Source: an uncultured Erythrobacter sp.
Lineage (GTDB): Bacteria > Pseudomonadota > Alphaproteobacteria > Sphingomonadales > Sphingomonadaceae
Direction: 5' to 3'
NCBI GenBank assembly: GCA_947495695.1
Contig: CANLZP010000002.1
Span: 620,001-684,000, forward strand
DNA length: 64,000 nt
Under the pieces are notes generated by a model that worked only from the letters and a program-made list of their open reading frames with translations, had not been told where the DNA came from and did no database searches. Below are positions 48,262 through 57,987 of the stretch, in pieces (position 1 is the stretch's first letter; every line of letters begins with the position of its first letter). Both the position numbers and the translations under genes were made by a program.

Positions 48262-49305
48262 ATGGCTGAAGAAATTCTCGAACCTGATCTGCAGATTATT
48301 GATCCGCATCACCATTTTTGGGATCTTCGTCCCATGGTGCCGATGTTTCCGAAGCCTCGCCATAGGTTCATCGAGACTATTGTTCCCACCGCCTATTACA
48401 ACTTTGACCATTTGCGCGGTGACATTGAAACAGGCCACAACGTGATCGCCACGGTGTTTATGGAATGCGGCGCGTTTTATCGTGCCGACACGACAGATGA
48501 CATGAAAGTGATTGGCGAAGTTGAATATGTAAATGGTGTCGCAGCCCAGTCCGCCAGCGGGCTCTATGGCAATTTGCGCGCCTGTGCCGGTATTGTCGGG
48601 CATGCGGACTTGATGCTGGGAGACGGAGCAGGACCCGTGTTGGAGCGCCTGCAAAGCGCTGCCCCGGACCGGTTTAGAGGCATCCGATACGCAGCGGCAT
48701 GGGACGCTGACCCCGAAGTCTTGGGGGTGCCCATCCAAAAGGTTGAGGGTTTGTATCGTGAAACAGCTTTTCGCGAAGGGTTTGCTCATTTGGGCAAGAT
48801 GGGCCTGACGTTCGATGCCTGGATTGTCGAGCCGCAAATCCCCGATGTGATCGATCTGGCTAGGGCGTTCCCTGATCAACCGATTTGCCTAGATCACTGC
48901 GGCACGCCGCTTGGCATGGCGTCCTACGAGGGGCGACTGGAAGAGCGCTTTGATATCTGGCGCTCCAATATTCTGGAGCTGGGCAAATGTGAAAACGTCA
49001 GCATAAAGCTGGGCGGACTGGCGATGCATAATTGCGCCATGCCGGCACAAGGTCCGGCAGCAGGCGTGGGATCAGAGGAACTGGCCGCAATGTGGCGGCC
49101 CTATATCGAAACCTGTATCGAATCCTTTGGAACGCGCCGCGCGATGTTTGAAAGCAATTATCCGGTGGATCGTTGGGGTGCGACATACCCCGTCCTGTGG
49201 AACGCTTTTAAACGGATAACATCTGGCGCAAGTGCCGCTGAAAAGCATGACCTCTATTCCAACACAGCCGCTCGGTTTTACAGTCTGGATCAATTCCTCA
49301 ACTAA
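48262..49305 (+). CDS. Amidohydrolase family protein (amidohydrolase 2 type)
   Basis: A 347-residue TIM-barrel metal hydrolase. QIIDPHHHFWD at the start has the HxH pair of the amidohydrolase-2 group; the later ligands are in ICLDHCGTP and FESNYPVD. Relatives act on lactones and on decarboxylation substrates; the substrate here is unknown. AAGGGA with 7-base spacing supports the ATG at 48262. It is followed by a nitronate monooxygenase-like gene 114 bases on, which may belong to the same catabolic function. Confidence 0.82.
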   Translation: MAEEILEPDLQIIDPHHHFWDLRPMVPMFPKPRHRFIETIVPTAYYNFDHLRGDIETGHNVIATVFMECGAFYRADTTDDMKVIGEVEYVNGVAAQSASGLYGNLRACAGIVGHADLMLGDGAGPVLERLQSAAPDRFRGIRYAAAWDADPEVLGVPIQKVEGLYRETAFREGFAHLGKMGLTFDAWIVEPQIPDVIDLARAFPDQPICLDHCGTPLGMASYEGRLEERFDIWRSNILELGKCENVSIKLGGLAMHNCAMPAQGPAAGVGSEELAAMWRPYIETCIESFGTRRAMFESNYPVDRWGATYPVLWNAFKRITSGASAAEKHDLYSNTAARFYSLDQFLN

Positions 49306-49419
49306 GGTGACGCTACGGCATCTTGATGCTGCGCGTCCCTAGCACATTCGCTCTCTCGACAGGCGCCGATCGGCTGCCTAAGCGAAAGCGATTACGAACA
49401 AGTTCCAACGGAGTTTTGC

Positions 49420-50403
49420 ATGTCCCTACCCGCACCATTTGATCGCCTGCGCCTTCCTCTGATCGGATCGCCCTTGTTCATCGTGTCGGGCCCGGAATTG
49501 GTCATCGCTCAATGTAAGGCGGGCATCATCGGCAGCTTCCCATCGCTCAACGCTCGGCCGCAAAGTCTGTTGGACGAATGGCTGCATCAGATCACCGAAG
49601 AACTGGCCAAGCACAATCGGGAAAACCCTGACAAGCCCGCTGCGCCCTTCGCCGTTAATCAGATCGTTCATAAGACGAATGACCGGGTCGATGCGGATAT
49701 GGCAACGTGCGAGAAGTGGCAGGTGCCTATGATCATCACATCGCTCGGCGCGCGCACCGAATTGTTTGACGCTGTTCGTAATTGGGGCGGCATCACAATG
49801 CATGATGTGATCAACAATCGATTTGCCAGAAAGGCGATTGAAAAGGGCGCTGATGGGTTGATCCCCGTGGCCGCTGGCGCTGGCGGGCATGCTGGGGCAT
49901 TGTCGCCCTTCGCACTGATGCAGGAAATCCGCGAATGGTTTGACGGCTTGGTGGCTTTGTCTGGGTCAATCGCCAATGGCTACTCCATATTGGCTGCCCA
50001 GGCGATGGGCGCAGACTTTGGCTATGCCGGAAGCGCCTTTATTGCGACCGAAGAAGCCAATGCTACCCAAGGGTATAAAGAAGGCATTGTCGGCGGCAGC
50101 TCAGAGGGAATTGTCTACACTAACCTGTTCACGGGTGTGCACGGCAATTACTTGCGTTCAAGCATTGAACAAGCTGGTCTGGATCCTGATGATCTGCCCG
50201 TTAGCGACCCCAGCAAGATGAATTTTGGCAGCGGCGGCAATACCAAAGCCAAAGCGTGGAAAGATATCTGGGGATCGGGCCAAGGCGTGGGTGCCATCAA
50301 GAGCGTCGGCACGGTTGAAGACTTGGTCGCACGCATGGAGGCGGAATATCACGCTGCCAAAGCCGAATTGATTGCCAAGTCAAACTACACCAGTTGGAAA
50401 TAA
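49420..50403 (+). CDS. Nitronate monooxygenase-like FMN oxidoreductase
   Basis: A 327-residue TIM-barrel flavoprotein of the NMO/2-nitropropane dioxygenase family. FDRLRLPLIGSPLFIVSGPE opens it, PVAAGAGGHAGALSPFALMQ carries the Gly-rich phosphate site and the His that acts as base in the class, and SGSIANGYSILAAQAMGADF plus GSAFIATEEANA complete the FMN site. Natural substrate unknown (propionate 3-nitronate in characterised cases). Confidence 0.87.
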   Translation: MSLPAPFDRLRLPLIGSPLFIVSGPELVIAQCKAGIIGSFPSLNARPQSLLDEWLHQITEELAKHNRENPDKPAAPFAVNQIVHKTNDRVDADMATCEKWQVPMIITSLGARTELFDAVRNWGGITMHDVINNRFARKAIEKGADGLIPVAAGAGGHAGALSPFALMQEIREWFDGLVALSGSIANGYSILAAQAMGADFGYAGSAFIATEEANATQGYKEGIVGGSSEGIVYTNLFTGVHGNYLRSSIEQAGLDPDDLPVSDPSKMNFGSGGNTKAKAWKDIWGSGQGVGAIKSVGTVEDLVARMEAEYHAAKAELIAKSNYTSWK

Positions 50404-50422
50404 TTCCCTCTACCAATAAACG

Positions 50423-51280
50423 CTATCGAACCAAGAGTACCTTGCCCTCTTCCGCGGGGATCAAACTGACCCTGCGCCCATTGGGTGCAATCAATTCTTG
50501 TTGCTCGGTTGCCGGGCCACTTAGAACCAGCTGGTTGACGAGCCGCGCGCTAAGCCCGCCAGGCGACGCAGTATCATCCATCAAGCCTGCTGCGATGCGC
50601 AATTCTTGCCCGACAAAAAAGTCCAAACCCAGGCTGCAAAATTCTCCATTCGTAGCCTCTTGAAAGGCGACAAGACCTCGCGGCGGAAAGATGCCGCGTT
50701 CCAACCATGCCGAAATACTCGAATCGAAATAGCGGCGACCGATCACGCTGTTTGCTGGGGGCCAGATAATTGCGGATATCTGCTTGAAATGCAGCACAAA
50801 ATCGCGCGCAAGCTCCATAAAGCTGCGCATGATCGGCAGGCTGTTTGCGCCCGAGCCGATATGGTATCCGGGGCGAAGTTGAAGGACGCCGGAAAAACCT
50901 GCCTCAACTGGCCAATCGCAATCGAAATTTATCAGGTTCGACGGAAGGGCATCATCTTGCCCATCCGTTGGAAAGCCCAAATCAAAGGTCAAACCGCCGT
51001 GCAACAATTGCACCGACAATGAATGCGGCTCTGACAGATTATCTAATGCATCTCCCGTCGCCAATACCGGCTTGTTCATTGCACCGCGATGCCGCTCAAT
51101 AGAGATAAATGTGTTTCTGGCCGCTTCTGCGAAAGCGCGAATTGCGCCAATATCCGGCATCTCCTCCTTGTCGAAGACAAAGAAGATTCCTTGCACGCCA
51201 TGCTGATCAGCTATTTGACGGTTAAAGGAAGTACCGATTGCGTCACCTCCCGAGCTGGCGCAAATTACACTTGAAACCAT
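50423..51280 (-). CDS. Protein of unknown function (285 residues)
   Basis: I do not recognise this protein with confidence. It has no signal peptide or membrane helix. The middle has INFDCDWPVEAGFSGV and GYHIGSGANSLPIM; the second half has IIWPPANSVIGRRYFDSSIS, WLERGIFPPRGLVAF and FCSLGLDFFVGQELRI, a pattern vaguely like DUF4261 (Trp-Pro-x-Ser and Gly-Leu-x2-Phe-Gly). Codon use is normal for the region, so it is probably a real gene. It lies 60 bases downstream of a flavodoxin-like gene on the same strand and may be cotranscribed with it; it converges with the NMO gene. Confidence 0.7.
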   Translation of the reverse strand: MVSSVICASSGGDAIGTSFNRQIADQHGVQGIFFVFDKEEMPDIGAIRAFAEAARNTFISIERHRGAMNKPVLATGDALDNLSEPHSLSVQLLHGGLTFDLGFPTDGQDDALPSNLINFDCDWPVEAGFSGVLQLRPGYHIGSGANSLPIMRSFMELARDFVLHFKQISAIIWPPANSVIGRRYFDSSISAWLERGIFPPRGLVAFQEATNGEFCSLGLDFFVGQELRIAAGLMDDTASPGGLSARLVNQLVLSGPATEQQELIAPNGRRVSLIPAEEGKVLLVR

Positions 51281-51340
51281 TACGACAAACCCGTCGTAAA
51301 GTCATCTGCGGGGTCAAGTTCGTGGGATTGCAAGTGACAG

Positions 51341-51826
51341 CTAAAACAATCCAATTTCCAGACCTTCTTTCAGAGCGTTACCCAATTGATCACAGGCAAT
51401 CAAATATGCGTTTGGCGCAGTTTTCCGGGCCATAATGGATTGTTCTGTTTGCGCCGAGAAGTTGTAGATCATCGGTTCAGCAACTCGGCGCATCCGCCAA
51501 CCCTTTACGATGCGATCCAATTGGCGCTGAGCCCCCTCCCCGTCTGATCCAGCAGCAATGATACTGGCGTAGGGCTTGCCCTCTATTTCCCCCAAAACGG
51601 GATAATAACAGCGATCGAACATCTCTTTCATTTCGCCTGACATGGTCGCCAAATTTTCGGGGCAGACGAAAACACAGGCTTGAGCGGCCAGTAAATGCTC
51701 TGGCTGAACCGCATTGGCGCGCATTAACAACGCCGCTCCATCGGCCCCTTGGTGCACAGCCTTTGCCAGCGCCTCGCTGGCTCCAGTTCTGCTGTGCCAG
51801 GCAATCAGGATTGGAACATCCAACAT
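51341..51826 (-). CDS. Flavodoxin-like family protein
   Basis: A 161-residue single-domain protein with the flavodoxin fold. The N-terminal strand and phosphate-binding loop AWHSRTGASEALAKAV (T/SxTGxT form: SRTGAS) and CVFVCPENLATMSGEMKEMFDR, which forms the FMN isoalloxazine loop, match small NAD(P)H-dependent FMN reductase/flavodoxin-like proteins. Redox partner unknown. It is divergent from recJ (82 bases) and precedes the unknown gene at 50423-51280. Confidence 0.8.
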   Translation of the reverse strand: MLDVPILIAWHSRTGASEALAKAVHQGADGAALLMRANAVQPEHLLAAQACVFVCPENLATMSGEMKEMFDRCYYPVLGEIEGKPYASIIAAGSDGEGAQRQLDRIVKGWRMRRVAEPMIYNFSAQTEQSIMARKTAPNAYLIACDQLGNALKEGLEIGLF

Positions 51827-51908
51827 GGCGCATGGTCAAAGCCCGCTGACTGTCGATTGTCAATCACACCATCTGTCGCAATTGGGCACTATCCGTTACA
51901 ATGCGTTC

Positions 51909-53696
51909 ATGGCTTCAACATCTCTTGCTCCCGTCCTTGGCGTATCCTCCTCTTTATCTGGCCGTGCATGGCAATGGCGTGGCGGCAATATGGCGCTGGA
52001 AACCGGTGCTCATACACTGGGCGAGGATATCCTCACGCAATTGCTGCTGACACGCGGCGTCGCTCAAGATGACATTGCCCGGCACGCAAAACCAACTCTG
52101 CGTGAATTTCTGCCGGACCCGTCCCAGTTCATGGATATGGAAGCAGCGGCAGAGCGGATCGCGCAAGCCATTGTCGGCAACGAGAACATCACGGTTTATG
52201 GCGATTATGATGTTGATGGAGCAACCAGCGCCGCCTTGCTGATCGATTTGCTGCGCGGTCTGGGCGCACATGCCGATTACTACATTCCCGACCGCCTTCT
52301 GGAGGGGTATGGCCCAAGCGGCGAGGCGTTGGTTCGTCTGGGCAAGAGCGGATCAAGCCTTATCGTCACGGTTGATTGCGGCGCGATGGCGCATGACGCC
52401 CTCAAGCAGGCCCATGACGCAGGGATCGATGTGATTGTGGTCGACCATCACAAATGCTCGCCCGAGCTTCCCAAGGCCGCCGCTCTGGTCAATCCCAATC
52501 GACTGGACGAGAACGATATTGCCGCTGCGCATGGCCATCTGGCTGCTGTTGGAGTGGCCTTCCTTTTATCCATCGCCATTGTGCGAACCATGCGAGGCCG
52601 AGGCTTCTTTTCCGGCCGTAATGAACCTGATCTGATGGCATTGCTGGATTTGGTCGCTTTAGGCACGGTGGCGGACGTCGCCGCTCTGCACGGCTTGAAC
52701 CGCGCCTTTGTGGCTCAGGGTTTGAAGATCATGGCCCGCCGCGAACGGATTGGCATGGCAGCTTTGATCGATGCCAGTAGATTAAAGCGAGCGCCCCAAT
52801 GCAGCGACCTGGGGTTTGCCTTGGGGCCGCGGATTAACGCGGGTGGCCGGGTGGGTGAATCCACGCTCGGGGTGAGGCTGTTGACCACCGATGATCCCGA
52901 AGAAGCCCGCGCGATTGCTGAGCAATTATCCGATCTGAACGAGGACCGCCGAGCGATAGAGGCAGCGGTCCAGCAACAGGCCGAAGAACAGATAACCGGT
53001 CAAGGCAACAGAGCCGTCATCATCGCTTCGGGCACAGGTTGGCATCCCGGTGTGATCGGTATTGTCGCAGGTCGATTGAAAGAGAAGACTGGAAAGCCAG
53101 CCATCGTCATTGCACTGGATGAAGAAAGCGGGACCGGAAAAGGATCTGGCCGTTCGATCTCTGGGGTTGATCTGGGTGCAGCCATCATCGCAGCACGCGA
53201 AACAGACTTTCTGAGTGCGGGCGGCGGCCATGCAATGGCAGCGGGATTGTCTATCGATGCAAGCAAAGTCGATGCATTTGCAGATTTTCTGGACCAGCGA
53301 TTGTCGAAGGATATTGCGCGCGCTCGTGAAAACCAGTCGATGCTACTGGATATTTCTGTGGCACCCGGTGGCCTGACCCCCGAATTGGTCGAAACGCTCG
53401 ATACAGCGGGCCCTTATGGCGTTGGCTGGCCCGGTCCGCGCATTGCTGTGGGACCGGTTCGAATCATCAAGGCAGATATTGTTGGGCAAGATCATTTACG
53501 CATCATCGCAGCTGGTGAAGATGGAAAATCGATCAAAGGCATCGCATTTCGCGCCGCCGAAACAGAGATGGCACAGACGCTTTTGCACCGTTCTGCAGGG
53601 CGCAGGTTCCATCTGGCCGGGCGCGCCAAGATTGATGATTGGGGCAATCGTCCGGCAGCGGAATTGCATCTGGAAGATGCAGCTTTTGCAGATTGA
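51909..53696 (+). CDS. recJ: Single-stranded-DNA-specific exonuclease RecJ
   Basis: RecJ degrades single-stranded DNA 5' to 3' in recombination and mismatch repair. The 595 residues have the DHH-family motifs VYGDYDVDGATSAALLID, VDHHKCSPELP, GTVADVAAL and GPRINAGGRVGES, then the DHHA1 domain with GIVAGRLKEK, GSGRSISGVDL and GGGHAMAAGLSI. The ATG at 51909 is taken because the frame further upstream overlaps the divergent flavodoxin gene and is unconserved. The stop is 62 bases before tRNA-Glu. Confidence 0.96.
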   Translation: MASTSLAPVLGVSSSLSGRAWQWRGGNMALETGAHTLGEDILTQLLLTRGVAQDDIARHAKPTLREFLPDPSQFMDMEAAAERIAQAIVGNENITVYGDYDVDGATSAALLIDLLRGLGAHADYYIPDRLLEGYGPSGEALVRLGKSGSSLIVTVDCGAMAHDALKQAHDAGIDVIVVDHHKCSPELPKAAALVNPNRLDENDIAAAHGHLAAVGVAFLLSIAIVRTMRGRGFFSGRNEPDLMALLDLVALGTVADVAALHGLNRAFVAQGLKIMARRERIGMAALIDASRLKRAPQCSDLGFALGPRINAGGRVGESTLGVRLLTTDDPEEARAIAEQLSDLNEDRRAIEAAVQQQAEEQITGQGNRAVIIASGTGWHPGVIGIVAGRLKEKTGKPAIVIALDEESGTGKGSGRSISGVDLGAAIIAARETDFLSAGGGHAMAAGLSIDASKVDAFADFLDQRLSKDIARARENQSMLLDISVAPGGLTPELVETLDTAGPYGVGWPGPRIAVGPVRIIKADIVGQDHLRIIAAGEDGKSIKGIAFRAAETEMAQTLLHRSAGRRFHLAGRAKIDDWGNRPAAELHLEDAAFAD

Positions 53697-53758
53697 GGCA
53701 TTGCAGGGGTTGACCCCTATCCAAGTGCCTCGTAAAGGCGCGCTCTCGCGATTGCGAT

Positions 53759-53833
53759 GGCCCCTTCGTCTAGCGGTTAGGACGCGGCCCTTTCACGGCT
53801 GAAACACGGGTTCGATTCCCGTAGGGGTCACCA
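53759..53833 (+). tRNA. tRNA-Glu (anticodon TTC)
   Basis: A 75-base cloverleaf. The acceptor stem GGCCCCT pairs with AGGGGTC (one G-U pair), the anticodon loop is CTTTCAC with TTC at positions 34-36, the T arm contains GGTTCGATTCC, and CCA is encoded at 53831-53833. It lies between recJ and phoR. Confidence 0.98.
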
Positions 53834-53858
53834 CCTCTCTTCAATGCGGAAGTATGTG

Positions 53859-53872
53859 CGCCAAATTTGGCG
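53859..53872. promoter_or_regulatory. Perfect 14-bp palindrome upstream of phoR
   Basis: CGCCAAATTTGGCG is fully self-complementary and lies 59 bases before the phoR ATG, after tRNA-Glu. With no loop it is not a good terminator, and it looks like a binding site for a dimeric regulator. It is not a Pho box. A role is inferred from symmetry and position only. Confidence 0.4.
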
Positions 53873-53930
53873 TGCAAGAGGTGCAATTGCGGCTTCACTA
53901 GAAACCTGCATCTGATATGGCCCAGCCCAG

Positions 53931-55139
53931 ATGGAAACGCGCAACTCGATTCCCTGGTTCGGCGTCATGGCAGCGCTGGGTACCTTTGGCCTGCTGCTGA
54001 TTGCCGGGCTGGACTTTGCCTTAGCAATTGCAGTGGCGATTTTGTGGATCGGAACCTTGTTCCTGGCCACCATGCGTGCGCCTGAGCGTCTACAGGTTCA
54101 GCAGGACAAGACCTTATCGCGCGACAATATGAGCGGCTTGATCGAGCATGCTGCCACCCCCTTGCTGCTGACCGAGCGCAACAAGATCGCCGAGGCGAAT
54201 CGTGCAGCGCGAAAAATGCTGGGTAAACACATCATTGGTCAGGACGTGCGCGTGGCCTTTCGCCAGCCCGAAGCGATCGCTTTGTTGGACAAGGGCCGCA
54301 ACGGAACCGCCATGGTCCGCGGACTTGTGCGCAGACGTGATATTTGGCGGATGCAGGTACAAGGCATCTCTGATGATTTGTCTGTTGTAGAGCTGGTCAG
54401 CAGAACCGCCGAGGCAGACATCAGCCGCGCCCACACCGATTTTGTTGCCAATGCCAGCCACGAACTGCGCACGCCCCTCGCCTCGATTATCGGATATGTC
54501 GAAACGCTGGACGAGGCCGAAGGTGACATTGATCAGCCGACAGAGCGCAAGTTTCTGACAACGATCCTGCGCGAGGCAAGGCGGCTACAAAGCCTTGTCA
54601 GCGATTTGATGTCGCTATCCCGGGTCGAAGCGGAAAAGCACGATCAACCAAGCGAGCCGATTGACTTGGCGGTTGTGGTTGAACGGGCAGCTCGCGATGC
54701 GGCCGGATCAGAGCGTGCCTCTCGCCTCATATTCGATCTTGCCGATAAGGTGTCGATTGCTGGCGACACTCAGCAGATGGAGCAATTGGTGCGCAATCTG
54801 GTCGACAATGCGTTCAAATACGGGGCAGCCGATGCTCCTGTGACAGTCAAGATTGATCGTAGGGCTGACAATTACGCCAGGCTGTCCGTTATGGATCAGG
54901 GCGAAGGCATTGCTGCTGAGCATATCCCGCATTTGACCCGCCGCTTTTACCGTACCGATCCGGGCCGCAGCAGAGCCTCTGGGGGCACCGGATTGGGTCT
55001 GGCGATTGTGAAGCATATTGTTGAGCGCCATCGCGGACGTCTGGATATCACCAGCGAAGTTGGATCTGGCACCGTCATCAGCGCAAGATTCCCGATCCTT
55101 GACGATCAATCAGCTGGCCAGCCATCAACGGCGTCATAA
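53931..55139 (+). CDS. phoR: Phosphate regulon sensor histidine kinase PhoR
   Basis: PhoR phosphorylates PhoB when phosphate is scarce. The 402-residue membrane kinase has two close N-terminal helices (about 9-27 and 29-47), a PAS-like region (65-160), the H box ASHELRTPLASIIGYVE with phospho-His 177, the N box NLVDNAFKYG, and the G boxes DQGEGI and GGTGLGLAIV. As in other PhoR proteins the periplasmic loop is almost absent. It leads the block phoR-pstCAB-phoU-phoB, but a 219-base gap with a Pho box separates it from pstC. Confidence 0.93.
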   Translation: METRNSIPWFGVMAALGTFGLLLIAGLDFALAIAVAILWIGTLFLATMRAPERLQVQQDKTLSRDNMSGLIEHAATPLLLTERNKIAEANRAARKMLGKHIIGQDVRVAFRQPEAIALLDKGRNGTAMVRGLVRRRDIWRMQVQGISDDLSVVELVSRTAEADISRAHTDFVANASHELRTPLASIIGYVETLDEAEGDIDQPTERKFLTTILREARRLQSLVSDLMSLSRVEAEKHDQPSEPIDLAVVVERAARDAAGSERASRLIFDLADKVSIAGDTQQMEQLVRNLVDNAFKYGAADAPVTVKIDRRADNYARLSVMDQGEGIAAEHIPHLTRRFYRTDPGRSRASGGTGLGLAIVKHIVERHRGRLDITSEVGSGTVISARFPILDDQSAGQPSTAS

Positions 55140-55148
55140 ACGGCCCAA

Positions 55149-55166
55149 TTGTCATAAAACCGTCTT
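55149..55166 (+). promoter_or_regulatory. Candidate Pho box upstream of pstC
   Basis: TTGTCAT at 55149-55155 and CCGTCTT at 55160-55166 are separated by AAAA. This fits the PhoB box of two 7-base direct repeats (CTGTCAT type) with a 4-base A-rich spacer; the first half is a 6/7 match, the second weaker. It lies ten bases after the phoR stop and about 190 bases before pstC, so pstCAB-phoU-phoB may have its own phosphate-controlled promoter. Confidence 0.6.
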
Positions 55167-55358
55167 ATTATTTGCCCATGGCCCTCCTCATAAAGGCGAA
55201 CATATCCCCAGCCTCAGCTTTGTTGAGCCGTCGCCACTTGATCGCCAAGCCTGCAAACCGTAGTCGCCAAAATATCATTGGCCAGAAAGTTAGTGGATCG
55301 AAGGCTTGATAATGTCTGTTTCGGTGAAGCAATCTTGGAAAGTATCAGGCTCTAACCC

Positions 55359-56744
55359 ATGTCGCCGATAACACTCTTTCTTATCGCGTTTGGTCTGGGA
55401 TTGGCCGGTTGGCTTGCAGCCCGCGCTAAGGCGTGGAGCTTCCAACAGGAATCCGGTGCGAAGCGCATGGCCGCGCGTCCCAATTATCATGCATGGTATG
55501 TCGCATTGTGGATTGTGATCCCAACGCTTGCCTTCGCATTGATATGGACTCTGGCGGCACCGCAATTGGTCATCCAATCAGTATTGGCCAGTGAAGCTGC
55601 TAGCAGGCTTCCAGAATTTGGCTTTCAACGCGAATCGATTCTTTCCGAGGCCCGCGCTGTCGCGAGCGGAAACGCAGGTTCGGTGTTCAACCCGGCTGCG
55701 CAAGAATTCGTCGAGCCCTTTCGCGAGGCCATCAACCGGTATCACTTGATCGGTATCGCGGTTGCTGTGGTGATTGCCTTTGGCTGCGGAGTGGCATCCT
55801 TCTTGCGCCTGAGGCCTGATTTCACGGCCCGCACCCGGGTTGAGCGGACCGTAATGGCAATCCTGCTGCTGGCGTCTCTGGTGGCTATCCTGACCACCTT
55901 TGGTATCTTCGCCAGCCTGGTATTCGAAACATTCCGGTTCTTCGGAATGGTCAATCCGATAGACTTCTTGTTTGGCACGTTCTGGGGGCCTGACCCCATG
56001 AGCAATCCCGACAATCCAGACGGTTCGCGCTATGGTGCCATTCCTCTGTTCTGGGGAACGATCTATATTGGCGCGGTCATCGCGATGATTGTGGCCATTC
56101 CGCTGGGCCTGATGAGCGCGATTTACCTAACACAATATGCCCACCCAAAGGTTCGTGCCTGGGTCAAACCGACGCTGGAAATTCTCGCCGGTGTCCCCAC
56201 CGTTGTTTATGGCTATTTCGCCGCGCTTACGGTCGCACCGGCAATCCGCGACATGGCCTATTCGGTCGGCTTTACCAGCGCCTCTAGCGAAAGCGCCTTG
56301 GCCGCTGGCTTGGTAATGGGGGTGATGATCATCCCGTTCGTCTCGTCCATGGCTGATGATTCTATCGCCGCTGTGCCCAGTGCAATGCGGGACGGCAGCC
56401 TGGCGATGGGCGCCACGACGTCTGAAACCATTCGCAAGGTGCTGGTGCCCGCCGCCTTGCCCGGTATTGTCGCTGGCGTGATGCTGGCCATCAGCCGTGC
56501 CATTGGCGAGACAATGATTGTCGTTATGGCAGCGGGTGCTGCGGCCAATCTGACCGGCAACCCGTTGGAGGCCATGACCACGGTCACGTTCCAAATTGTT
56601 GCCATGCTGACCGGCGAGGGCAGTTTTGACCACCCAGCTACCCTCAGCGCATTTGCGCTGGGCTTTGTGCTGTTCATGGTCACACTGGGACTGAACTTTG
56701 TGGCCCTTCGCGTCGTTAAGAGGTTCCGAGAAGCCTATGAGTAA
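55359..56744 (+). CDS. pstC: Phosphate ABC transporter permease PstC
   Basis: One of two membrane subunits of the high-affinity phosphate importer. At 461 residues it is longer than E. coli PstC (319) because of an N-terminal extension with two additional membrane segments (about 1-60 and 128-150). The permease domain follows from about residue 225, with the ABC importer EAA-like loop RDGSLAMGATTSETIRKVLVPAALPGIVAGV (core GATTSETIRKVLVPAALPGI). Its stop overlaps the pstA start by 8 bases. Confidence 0.95.
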   Translation: MSPITLFLIAFGLGLAGWLAARAKAWSFQQESGAKRMAARPNYHAWYVALWIVIPTLAFALIWTLAAPQLVIQSVLASEAASRLPEFGFQRESILSEARAVASGNAGSVFNPAAQEFVEPFREAINRYHLIGIAVAVVIAFGCGVASFLRLRPDFTARTRVERTVMAILLLASLVAILTTFGIFASLVFETFRFFGMVNPIDFLFGTFWGPDPMSNPDNPDGSRYGAIPLFWGTIYIGAVIAMIVAIPLGLMSAIYLTQYAHPKVRAWVKPTLEILAGVPTVVYGYFAALTVAPAIRDMAYSVGFTSASSESALAAGLVMGVMIIPFVSSMADDSIAAVPSAMRDGSLAMGATTSETIRKVLVPAALPGIVAGVMLAISRAIGETMIVVMAAGAAANLTGNPLEAMTTVTFQIVAMLTGEGSFDHPATLSAFALGFVLFMVTLGLNFVALRVVKRFREAYE

Positions 56745-57987
56745 GATCACGGCCCCTACCCGCAACGAGGCGTTCGCGAAGCGCCTGAAGAAGCGTTACG
56801 CGGCCGAGCGCCGGTTTAAACTGGCCGGCCTTAGCGCGATTGCGTTTTCTGTTGCTGTGCTGATTTTCTTGCTCAGCAGCATGACGTTGAATGGCTTGGG
56901 CGGGTTCCAACGCGCCGAATTAGCCGTGCCCATTAATCTGTCCGAATATGGTCTGAGCGCCACTGCCGAACAGATGGCATCGCCCTCCGCCGAGCAAACG
57001 CTGGAAGCGCAGGGATTGCCCGACATTGTGCAATTGTCCGCTGAAAGCGCCTTGGGCGAACAAGCCGCCAGCGAGCTAAGTTCGCAAGCTTGGCGCGATC
57101 TTGCCGGGCAAATTATTGCCAATCCAGAGCTCGCCCAGGGTCCGCAAACATTCAATCTGCCCGCCAGCGCTGACTTGGCAGCCGGTTTGGATAATGAAGG
57201 CTCTCCTGAAATGCAGACGCTGGCAGACCAATTGGCCAGCCAAGGCGTTTTGTCGGAGAATTTTGATTTCGGCTTTTTGCAAAGGTCGGATGCGACCGAT
57301 CCTCAACTGGCAGGTATCTGGGGCGCGCTCAAAGGCTCGATCCTGACGATGATTGTGACATTGCTGATGGCGTTCCCGGTCGGGGTGCTTGCAGCATTGT
57401 ATTTGGAAGAATACGCGCCAAAAAATCGGTGGACTGACGTTATCGAGGTCTCGATCAACAATTTGGCCGCCGTGCCTTCCATCATATTTGGTCTGCTTGG
57501 CCTGGCTGTGTTCTTATGGATTTTCCCGAACTTCCGATCCGCACCATTGATCGGCGGGATGACGCTGGCGCTCATGACGATGCCCGTCATCGTTATCAGC
57601 GGCCGCAACGCCATCAAGGCGGTTCCTCCATCGATCCGTGACGGCGCATTGGCGGTTGGTGCCTCGCCCATCCAAGTGGTGTTCCACCATGTCCTACCGC
57701 TCGCCTTACCCGGAATATTGACCGGCACGATCATCGGCATGGCCCGAGCCTTGGGCGAGACGGCACCGCTCTTGATGATCGGCATGCGCGCCTTTGTCGC
57801 AACGCCCCCTGACGGCTTTACCGCACCAGCCACGGTACTGCCGGTGCAGATCTTCCTGTGGTCAGACGAAATCGACCGCGGCTTTGTCGAACGCACAAGC
57901 GCCGCAATCATCGTGCTGCTGCTGTTCCTCTTGTTGATGAACGGCTTGGCTATCTATCTTCGCAACAAATTTGAGAAAACCTGGTGA
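56737..57987 (+). CDS. pstA: Phosphate ABC transporter permease PstA
   Basis: The second permease subunit. The 416 residues carry a large insert between helix 1 (about 30-48) and helix 2: about 130 residues, Gln/Ala/Ser-rich, predicted periplasmic, as in the DUF3333 form of PstA found in Alphaproteobacteria. The permease core has the loop [20 protein letters not shown] and [14 protein letters not shown]. The ATG at 56737 lies inside the end of pstC, and its stop overlaps the pstB start (GTGA). Confidence 0.95.
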   Translation: MSKITAPTRNEAFAKRLKKRYAAERRFKLAGLSAIAFSVAVLIFLLSSMTLNGLGGFQRAELAVPINLSEYGLSATAEQMASPSAEQTLEAQGLPDIVQLSAESALGEQAASELSSQAWRDLAGQIIANPELAQGPQTFNLPASADLAAGLDNEGSPEMQTLADQLASQGVLSENFDFGFLQRSDATDPQLAGIWGALKGSILTMIVTLLMAFPVGVLAALYLEEYAPKNRWTDVIEVSINNLAAVPSIIFGLLGLAVFLWIFPNFRSAPLIGGMTLALMTMPVIVISGRNAIKAVPPSIRDGALAVGASPIQVVFHHVLPLALPGILTGTIIGMARALGETAPLLMIGMRAFVATPPDGFTAPATVLPVQIFLWSDEIDRGFVERTSAAIIVLLLFLLLMNGLAIYLRNKFEKTW

